Shown here: positions 5,568-10,246 of the stretch, one piece after another
Numbering within the stretch: position 1 is the first letter of the stretch
How the letters are laid out: each line of letters starts with the position of its first letter
Assembly: GCA_013002375.1 (NCBI GenBank)
Contig: JABDJW010000226.1
Coordinates: 1 to 10,246 of the forward strand
Reading direction: 5' to 3'
DNA: 10,246 nucleotides
Origin: Acidimicrobiales bacterium
GTDB lineage: Bacteria; Actinomycetota; Acidimicrobiia; Acidimicrobiales; SHLQ01
Notes under the pieces: generated by a model
What the model was told of the DNA's origin: nothing
Database searches by the model: none
What the model saw: only the letters and a program-made list of their open reading frames with translations
Translations under genes and position numbers: made by a program

Positions 5568-6358
5568 GGCGCCGCCGAGAACAACGTGCCCTCGTCGGGC
5601 TCGTAGGGCTCAATCAGCTGCGGACCTCGGTTGCGGGCGTTGTTCACCTCGGGGCTCACCCGGTGCATGGTGATGAGCTCCGACGGCGCAGCGACGAACA
5701 GCCGCTGCAGCTCGTCCACGTCCTGGTAATCGGGGTCGAGCCATCGCTCCCAGGCGTCGGGGGGCAAGACGACCGGCATGCGGTGGTGGATCGTGGCCAT
5801 CTTGTCGTTGGGCGGTCCGGTCAGCATCGTGCACGACTCGACGTGTTCGGAGTCGTCGCGATCCGGTCCGCGCCAGGTCTCCCACAACCCCGCGATAGCA
5901 AAGACATCACCGTCGACGCGTGTGATGTACCACGGCTGCTTCTTCGGTTTCGACGACTTCTTGCCAACGCCTGCACCTCCGCCGCCTTGCTCCGGTGTCG
6001 TCAGCGTCTCCCATTCGTAGAACCCGTCGACCGGCACGATGCAGCGGCGGCGTTTGAGCGGGCGTTTGAACGCGTTCTTCTCCGCCACCGTTTCGCTGCG
6101 GGCATTGATCATCTTGTTGCCGATTCGAAGATCTTTGGCCCAGAACGGCACCAAACCCCAATGGAGGAGATCGAGTTCGCGTCGGGCCTCTTTCACCCGC
6201 ACGACCGGCACCTGAGCCGAGGGAGCAACGTTGTAACGGGGGGCCAGCCCCTCCTCCGTGCCATTGTTGGCCTCGAGCAGCTTCTCGCCGAGCGCCTCCA
6301 CGCCGAAATAGCGAGCGATCTCGTCGGGCGGGGACGACGAGACGTAGCGGCCGCACAT
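5564..6358 (-). CDS. SRAP-domain protein (YedK/HMCES family), abasic-site DNA-protein crosslinker
   Basis: The product has 264 residues. The family forms a thiazolidine crosslink between its N-terminal cysteine and abasic sites in single-stranded DNA, protecting them. Initiation at ATG 6358 places Cys2 directly after Met (MCGRY), required for function, so upstream in-frame starts are rejected. Conserved residues are Asn85 in INARSET, Glu115 in GFYEW and His191 in IHHRMP. LHWGLVPFWAKD (66-77) is also typical. A Gly/Lys-rich loop (124-140) is longer than in YedK and probably disordered. TAGATT sits seven nt before the ATG, so the mRNA is probably leaderless. The gene follows the unknown membrane protein gene after a 64-nt gap and overlaps the DUF2079 gene by four nt. 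No LexA box was recognised. Confidence 0.95.
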   Translation of the reverse strand: MCGRYVSSSPPDEIARYFGVEALGEKLLEANNGTEEGLAPRYNVAPSAQVPVVRVKEARRELDLLHWGLVPFWAKDLRIGNKMINARSETVAEKNAFKRPLKRRRCIVPVDGFYEWETLTTPEQGGGGAGVGKKSSKPKKQPWYITRVDGDVFAIAGLWETWRGPDRDDSEHVESCTMLTGPPNDKMATIHHRMPVVLPPDAWERWLDPDYQDVDELQRLFVAAPSELITMHRVSPEVNNARNRGPQLIEPYEPDEGTLFSAAP

Positions 6359-6365
6359 GCTGGCC

Positions 6366-6371
6366 AATCTA
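6366..6371 (-). promoter_or_regulatory. Leaderless -10 element (TAGATT) of the SRAP gene
   Basis: On the minus strand TAGATT (6371-6366) fits TANNNT and ends seven nt before the ATG at 6358. No ribosome site lies between them, and no clear -35 was seen 16-18 nt further upstream. The element lies in the 64-nt gap after the preceding gene, so the SRAP-DUF2079 pair probably has its own promoter. Confidence 0.5.
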
Positions 6372-6422
6372 GCGGCTCGGCTGCTGCTGCCGTTGGTGCG
6401 TTGCCGCGCGGACGAACCGCGT

Positions 6423-7478
6423 TCAGGCGAAGGTGCACTCGGCCCGGGCGCCGGCGCCGCCCAACAGTACGGCTGCATCGGCACCGGCCGGCCCGGCGAA
6501 CTCGGGCACGTCGATGGTCAGGTCGTCCGCGACATCGATCGTGCCCCGCACGCTGACCGTCTCGTAGAACGACGCCGAGCCCAATAGTTGAATGCGTACC
6601 GCGTCGGCAAAGGCGGAGCCGCCCTCGGCCAACGCCACTTCGCCCTGCGGTACGTCGATCTCGATGACCGCCGTCGTCGTCCCCTCGCACACGACGGGGG
6701 CTTCGGTTCCGACCGGCTCGGAGGGACAGGACTCCGGATCGGGCGCGAAATAGACCGACGAGAGCGGCCGGAGGGCGGTCGACGTGACCTGAGCGGTGAC
6801 ACAGGCATCGCCCATCCAGCCGGGAGGGCCGACGAGCAGCAGCCGTCCGGTCGAACCGAAACGAGCGAGACCGGCCACGACCGTACCTGGCTCGATCGGC
6901 AGGATTTGGTCGGGTGGGTCGATCTCGACCCGATCGGTGCGAGCTTCGTCCCCTTCACGGACGACGACCGGCGTCGCAAGTCGGGTGACCAACCGAGCAT
7001 CGATCTCGACCGGGCTCACGACCCCGGTGGGAACCGCCGGATCGTCCTCGACCACGGCGAAGTTGAGGCCGGTCTGCTCCCGTACCGCGGGCTCGTCGTC
7101 ATCGGCGAACGCAAACCAGGCCGCAACGCCGCCGGCCACGAGCACCAACCCCAACAGACCCAAGCGTCGGAGTCGGCGAGCCCGGAACTGCAGATCGGCG
7201 TCGAGTCGACCTTCGTCGAGATCGTCGTGCAGGAATCGCGCGATGCGCTCGTCGCTCGACGATGCCCCCGACGGACGCGCGTCGTCAACGGTGGTGTGCG
7301 CGGCACCGTCAGCGGTTGTCGCGTCCGAGGCGGGCTCGTCGCGCGGCTCGGGTTCGGGGAGTGAGTCTGGGTCGATACCGGTTGAGGCTAGCGGCCGGCC
7401 GGCACCGCCCGGGGTCGCCGCGGCCGAGCGATCAGCCCGCCGGCGAGAAGCCCGTCGAGGGCGAACGTCGGGGCTCAC
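6423..7478 (-). CDS. Unknown single-pass membrane protein with large extracytoplasmic domain
   Basis: I do not recognise this protein. From GTG 7478 it has 351 residues. Residues 1-95 are hydrophilic, low in complexity and probably cytoplasmic (basic at 7-17, then rich in Pro, Asp and Ala). An Arg-rich stretch (RARRLRRLG, 99-107) precedes one membrane helix (about 107-124), so the positive-inside rule places the C-terminal part outside. That part (125-351) has beta-rich spacing and four cysteines (226, 251, 264, 348) that could form two disulfides. The start is uncertain: GTG 7478 is the only suitable start in this frame before the aceK coding region and has no evident ribosome site. It is divergent from aceK, with 37 nt between the starts. 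The SRAP gene follows on the same strand. Confidence 0.7.
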   Translation of the reverse strand: MSPDVRPRRASRRRADRSAAATPGGAGRPLASTGIDPDSLPEPEPRDEPASDATTADGAAHTTVDDARPSGASSSDERIARFLHDDLDEGRLDADLQFRARRLRRLGLLGLVLVAGGVAAWFAFADDDEPAVREQTGLNFAVVEDDPAVPTGVVSPVEIDARLVTRLATPVVVREGDEARTDRVEIDPPDQILPIEPGTVVAGLARFGSTGRLLLVGPPGWMGDACVTAQVTSTALRPLSSVYFAPDPESCPSEPVGTEAPVVCEGTTTAVIEIDVPQGEVALAEGGSAFADAVRIQLLGSASFYETVSVRGTIDVADDLTIDVPEFAGPAGADAAVLLGGAGARAECTFA

Positions 7479-7481
7479 GTT

Positions 7482-7506
7482 GTGGCCGGGACCGGTCCTA
7501 GGCCAC
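7482..7506. promoter_or_regulatory. Nested dyad in the divergent membrane-protein/aceK intergenic region
   Basis: GTGGCC (7482-7487) and GGCCAC (7501-7506) are perfect inverted arms. Between them lies the 10-bp palindrome GGACCGGTCC (7489-7498), with almost the same centre. The structure fills 25 of the 37 nt between the two start codons (7478 and 7516). A TAGG word (7499-7502) is part of a CCTAGG palindrome and may belong to a -10 on either strand. Its position makes it a good operator candidate for both genes; the controlling factor is unknown. Confidence 0.45.
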
Positions 7507-7515
7507 GCTGGTTCG

Positions 7516-9258
7516 GTGACCATCGAGCCCGCCGAGATCGCCGAGCGCATCCGAGACGCCTTCGACACTTTCCAGGGCGAGTTCGTCTCGATCACCCGCC
7601 GGGCCGAAGCTCGGTTCGCCAGCCGCGAATGGGCGCTCGGCCAGATCGATGCCCAACAGCGGCTCCTCCTCCACCGGGCTGCCGTCGAGCGAACGGTCGA
7701 TCGCATCGGGCAGCTCCTGCCCGGCGAACCCGATCGCGAAGAATGGCGCCACGTGCGCCGCTGCTACGCCGATCTGATCTCGGGCCGACACGATCTCGAC
7801 CTGTCGGAGACCTTCTTCAACTCGGTGACCCGTCGGGTGTTCACGACGATCGGCGTCGACGAGGACCTCGAGTTCCGCTGGTTCGGCACGACCGCGTTCC
7901 CGCGGAGCGAGTTCGAATCGGTCGCGGTCGCCACCTTTGCCCTGACCGACCGCCACGAGGTCGTCGTCGCCGAGGTGCTTGAGGCCTTTCGCCTCGAGGC
8001 GCCGTTCGCCGACCTCGAAGCCGACGCTGACCGGGTCGCCGAGGGACTGAAGGCGGCGTGCTTCGCGTCGTGGGACTCCGAAGCCTTTGATGGCATCGAC
8101 ATGCTGCTCCCGGTCTTCTACCGCAACAAGGGCGCCTACCTGATCGGGCGGGTCCGCCGCCTCAACCGAGTCATCCCGTTCATCCTGCCGCTCCTGCAGA
8201 CCGACGACGGCGTTCGCATCGATGCCGCCCTGCTCGGCGAGAGCGACGCCAGCCGGCTGTTTAGCTTCACCCGCAGCTACTTCCACGTCGAATGGGACAA
8301 CCAGGGCGAGCTGATCGGCTTCCTGAAGTCGATTCTGCCGATGAAACCAATCGCCGAGCTGTACACCGCGATCGGGTACAACCAGCACGGCAAGACCGCG
8401 CTGTTCCGGGCGTTCTACCGTCACCTGGAACACTCGACCGGCCGTTTCGAAGTCGCCCGCGGGACCAAGGGCATGGTCATGGCGGTGTTCACGCTGCCGT
8501 CCTTCGACGTCGTGTTCAAGATCATCCGCGACCGGTTCGCTCCACCGAAACAGACCACCCGCGACGAGGTCATGGGACGATACAAGCTGGTGTTTCGCCA
8601 CGACCGGGTCGGACGGATGGTCGACGCCCAGGAGTTCGAGAACCTGGCCTTCAGCATCGACCGTTTCACCGACGACCTGCTCGACGAGCTCCTGACCGAG
8701 TGTGCCAACACGGTCGAGGTTCACGACGACCAGGTCGTGATCAAGCACCTGTACACCGAGCGGCGCCTGTACCCGCTCGACCTCTACCTCCGAGAGATGG
8801 GAACCACCCGGGCCCGTGCCGCGGTGATCGAGTACGGCAACGCCATCAAGGACTTGGCCGCCGCCGACATCTTTCCCGGCGATCTCTTCGCCAAGAACTT
8901 CGGCGTGACCCGACACGGCAACGTCGTCTTCTACGACTACGACGAGCTTGCATTGCTCTCGGAATGCAACTTCCGGGAAATCCCCGAGAGCCAACACCCC
9001 GAAGACGAGATGTCATCGACCCCGTGGTTCTCGGTGGCGCCGAACGACGTCTTCCCAGAGGAGTTTGCGACCTTCATGTGGTTCCCGAAGGACCTGTGGC
9101 CGGTGATGCGCGAATACCACGGCGACCTGTTCACGACCGACTACTGGCGAGGCATGCAAGCGCAACTGATCCAGGGCGAGCTACCCGACTTCTACCCCTA
9201 CCCGGACGAGCTGCGCTTCTCGTACGTGCCGCCGGCGCCGACGGAGCCGAACGGTTGA
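7516..9258 (+). CDS. aceK: Isocitrate dehydrogenase kinase/phosphatase
   Basis: The product has 580 residues, against 578 for E. coli AceK. This bifunctional enzyme phosphorylates and dephosphorylates NADP isocitrate dehydrogenase, setting the split between the TCA cycle and glyoxylate shunt. Many blocks match the E. coli protein by eye: SETFFNSV (97-104), ELFYRNK-like VFYRNKGAYLIG (200-211), QTDDG (228-232), GMVMAVFTLPSFD (319-331), HDRVGRMVDAQEFEN (362-376) and IFPGDLFAKNFGVTRHG (452-468). Key residues are kept with a constant shift of one from E. coli: Lys335 (ATP), Asp370, Asp456, Asn461 and Asp474. The GTG at 7516 gives the expected length; the upstream open frame is antisense to the divergent gene and is rejected. 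No aceA, aceB or icd gene lies nearby. Base composition looks like its neighbours, so any transfer was not recent. Confidence 0.97.
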   Translation: MTIEPAEIAERIRDAFDTFQGEFVSITRRAEARFASREWALGQIDAQQRLLLHRAAVERTVDRIGQLLPGEPDREEWRHVRRCYADLISGRHDLDLSETFFNSVTRRVFTTIGVDEDLEFRWFGTTAFPRSEFESVAVATFALTDRHEVVVAEVLEAFRLEAPFADLEADADRVAEGLKAACFASWDSEAFDGIDMLLPVFYRNKGAYLIGRVRRLNRVIPFILPLLQTDDGVRIDAALLGESDASRLFSFTRSYFHVEWDNQGELIGFLKSILPMKPIAELYTAIGYNQHGKTALFRAFYRHLEHSTGRFEVARGTKGMVMAVFTLPSFDVVFKIIRDRFAPPKQTTRDEVMGRYKLVFRHDRVGRMVDAQEFENLAFSIDRFTDDLLDELLTECANTVEVHDDQVVIKHLYTERRLYPLDLYLREMGTTRARAAVIEYGNAIKDLAAADIFPGDLFAKNFGVTRHGNVVFYDYDELALLSECNFREIPESQHPEDEMSSTPWFSVAPNDVFPEEFATFMWFPKDLWPVMREYHGDLFTTDYWRGMQAQLIQGELPDFYPYPDELRFSYVPPAPTEPNG

Positions 9259-9267
9259 ACTGGCGCC

Positions 9268-10032
9268 CTAGCGGGTGCTCCACGGACGAAGCGGATCGCC
9301 CCAGATCTGGCCGGCCCGGTCGTACAGCGCGCGGGCGATCTGGGCGTTGATCATCGGATCGTCCCACTCGTTCCAGTCGACGCCGGCCCACTCGGCCCAG
9401 GTGCGGATGTACTGCGAGTTGAGCTGCAGCAGCCCGTAGTCGTAGGTGCCGTTGGGATTCGGCCCGCCGATGATGCCCGGGGTCCAGCGGGACTCGCGCC
9501 AGGCGATGTAGTCCGCGAAGTGGCACACATGGGGCGTATCCGCGAACGAGGCGAAGATGGCGTCGACCACCCAATCCGGCGCCTGTGCGCACGCCGGTGG
9601 GGCAGGCTCGGGCGGCGGTGGCGGTGGCGGAGCGGTACAGCCGATCTGCACCTCGCCGCGACACGCGGCGCTGAGATCGGAGAGCGTGTCGTAGCCGTCG
9701 CCACCCTTGAGCTGGTCGTAACCGGCCGAGCCGCTGATCCAGTCGTCGCCGGGACCGCCGAAGATCACGTCGGATCCGGCGCCGCCGCACAACACGTCGT
9801 CGCCGCCGCGGCCACGAATGATGTCATCGCCACCGAAACCGATGATGACATCGGGCCCCGAGGTACCGAGCAGCACGTCGTCGGCACCGGTACCCACGAT
9901 GGTGGGCACCAGACCTCGACAGCGGGCCGACCCCAGCGCGCCCGCTTCGGGCGTGCGCACACTCACCGTCGCGACCATCGTCGCCACCGGCAGGAGGAAC
10001 AGCACAACAAGACATGAAACACTTCGGCGCAT
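9268..10032 (-). CDS. Secreted RTX-repeat protein with C-terminal lysozyme-like (transglycosylase) domain
   Basis: The product has 254 residues. MRRSVSCLVVLFLLPVATMV is a Sec signal peptide, with cleavage likely after about residue 32. Eight RTX nonapeptides of the GGxGxDxUx type run from 47 to 118, forming a calcium-binding beta-roll. A Pro-rich linker (135-147) leads to a lysozyme-like domain (about 152-254): AWRESRW with the presumed catalytic Glu180, DYGLLQLN (198-205), DDPMINAQIARALYDRAG (224-241) and PW near the end, as in actinobacterial SLT/Rpf-type domains. The protein likely acts on peptidoglycan outside the cell, perhaps in a calcium-dependent way. ATG 10032 is chosen because the signal peptide begins there; an in-frame TTG at 10071 would add 13 residues. 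It converges on aceK with a nine-nt gap. Six cysteines in the mature part may form disulfides. Confidence 0.85.
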   Translation of the reverse strand: MRRSVSCLVVLFLLPVATMVATVSVRTPEAGALGSARCRGLVPTIVGTGADDVLLGTSGPDVIIGFGGDDIIRGRGGDDVLCGGAGSDVIFGGPGDDWISGSAGYDQLKGGDGYDTLSDLSAACRGEVQIGCTAPPPPPPPEPAPPACAQAPDWVVDAIFASFADTPHVCHFADYIAWRESRWTPGIIGGPNPNGTYDYGLLQLNSQYIRTWAEWAGVDWNEWDDPMINAQIARALYDRAGQIWGDPLRPWSTR

Positions 10033-10042
10033 AACGGCACAC

Positions 10043-10078
10043 AGCCAATTGGCTTCCGCGGTGAAATGCAACGTTGCA
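10043..10078. repeat. Two 12-bp palindromes in the leader of the RTX-lysozyme gene
   Basis: AGCCAATTGGCT (10043-10054) and TGCAACGTTGCA (10067-10078) are each perfect palindromes. They lie between 10 and 46 nt upstream of the ATG at 10032 and are 12 nt apart. They could be operator sites or form small RNA hairpins that hide the start region. No Shine-Dalgarno sequence is seen before the ATG. Confidence 0.5.
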
Positions 10079-10083
10079 GTTTG

Positions 10084-10097
10084 GTGACATTATTCAC
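10084..10097. promoter_or_regulatory. CRP-like site (GTGA-N6-TCAC) upstream of the RTX-lysozyme gene
   Basis: GTGA (10084-10087) and TCAC (10094-10097) are separated by six nt, the core of the CRP consensus TGTGA-N6-TCACA. The outer bases do not match on both sides. The centre lies about 58 nt upstream of the ATG at 10032. On the minus strand a possible -10 (TAATGT, 10092-10087) overlaps the site. CRP in M. tuberculosis is known to control rpfA, also a cell-wall lytic gene, which makes the site plausible. Confidence 0.4.
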
Positions 10098-10246
10098 GTG
10101 TTGGAAATGTGTGGCCGATCCCCCGCTCGGTCGACCTGATCGGCTAGAAGGGACCGCACCGCCCGCCGAACCGCTGTTTTTCAGCACTTCGAGCCGCCCA
10201 GGCCGGGTTCGCACCCGGCTGCGTGCCGCAATCGACCGCCCGGTAG
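10098..10246. other. Right-edge non-coding stretch with a GC-rich hairpin
   Basis: No gene is supported here on either strand. The clearest structure is a perfect 6-bp stem, GCCGGG (10202-10207) and CCCGGC (10214-10219), around the loop TTCGCA. A weaker stem, GCTG-TTTTT-CAGC, lies at 10173-10185. The strong hairpin might end a transcript arriving from the right, but it has no T-run. Confidence 0.35.

Noticed and set aside
5663..6556. 297-residue plus-strand open frame opposite the SRAP gene
   Set aside because: The SRAP gene has all its catalytic residues on the other strand; this frame shows no recognisable domain.
6796..7515. Upstream open-frame extension of aceK (240 further residues)
   Set aside because: It is rich in Arg, Ser and Thr, lies antisense to the divergent membrane-protein gene, and would exceed the AceK family length. 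GTG 7516 gives 580 residues, as expected.
7498..8997. 499-residue minus-strand open frame opposite aceK
   Set aside because: It is a shadow frame that stays open because of GC-rich codon use; its composition is not protein-like and aceK on the other strand is certain.
8292..9350. 352-residue plus-strand open frame overlapping the end of aceK
   Set aside because: It is a +1 shadow of aceK, dominated by Arg, Pro and Gly.
9800..9900. Repetitive DNA in the RTX gene considered as a direct-repeat array or CRISPR
   Set aside because: The repetition follows the nine-residue RTX periodicity of the protein; there are no conserved DNA repeats with unique spacers.
9963..10214. 83-residue minus-strand open frame at the right edge
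   Set aside because: It runs through the leader and overlaps the signal peptide of the RTX-lysozyme gene in another frame, with no ribosome site or domain.
10202..10219. T-arm-like sequence suggesting a tRNA near the right edge
   Set aside because: GGGTTCGCACCC resembles a T-arm, but the perfect stem leaves a six-nt loop, and no acceptor, D or anticodon arms can be drawn upstream.
1..10246. Search for a defence system, prophage or insertion sequence
   Set aside because: No transposase, integrase, terminal inverted repeats, nuclease-helicase pairs or toxin-antitoxin genes were seen; the genes are mostly housekeeping or regulatory.

Overview
This window is GC-rich bacterial DNA that most resembles a chromosomal stretch from a high-GC actinobacterium, quite possibly of the class Acidimicrobiia (inference). 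The support is a run of minus-strand genes in an order well known from Actinobacteria: pgsA-like, gcvH, a garA/odhI-type FHA gene, an ftsR-like merR gene and a bifunctional-nuclease-domain gene. Several start codons also lie 6-7 nt behind an actinobacterial TANNNT -10 element, as expected for leaderless mRNAs. No IS element, CRISPR array, rRNA or tRNA was found. Coding density is very high and no gene-free stretch reaches 300 bases.

Layout. At 1-20 the first codons of a minus-strand gene leave the window, with a good promoter (TTGACT-17-TAGCCT) and ribosome site. From 3528 down to 190 runs a six-gene minus-strand operon: phosphatidyltransferase, GcvH, FHA protein, MerR regulator, HPRT-like phosphoribosyltransferase and BFN-domain protein. 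It has two ATGA overlaps and other gaps of 3-20 nt. Divergent from it, with starts about 60 nt apart, is a HIT hydrolase (3589-4005, plus). Next come two overlapping minus-strand genes, an SRAP-family DNA-protein crosslink protein (6358-5564) and a DUF2079 membrane protein (5567-4071), preceded by an unknown single-pass membrane protein (7478-6423). Divergent from that membrane protein is aceK, isocitrate dehydrogenase kinase/phosphatase (7516-9258, plus). A secreted protein joining RTX calcium-binding repeats to a lysozyme-like domain (10032-9268, minus) converges on aceK.

The most notable points are as follows. A full-length AceK with all key residues sits in an actinobacterial-looking genome, and its 37-nt divergent intergenic region is largely filled by a dyad. 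The operon about 5 kb away encodes a GarA-like FHA protein, the usual actinobacterial controller of the 2-oxoglutarate node, here with a zinc ribbon in front and no recognisable ETTSVF motif. The HPRT-like protein has lost the acidic pair of its PRPP loop. The RTX-lysozyme fusion has a CRP-like site and two 12-bp palindromes upstream. These are candidates for unusual metabolic and cell-wall regulation; the window does not show a new defence system or mobile island.
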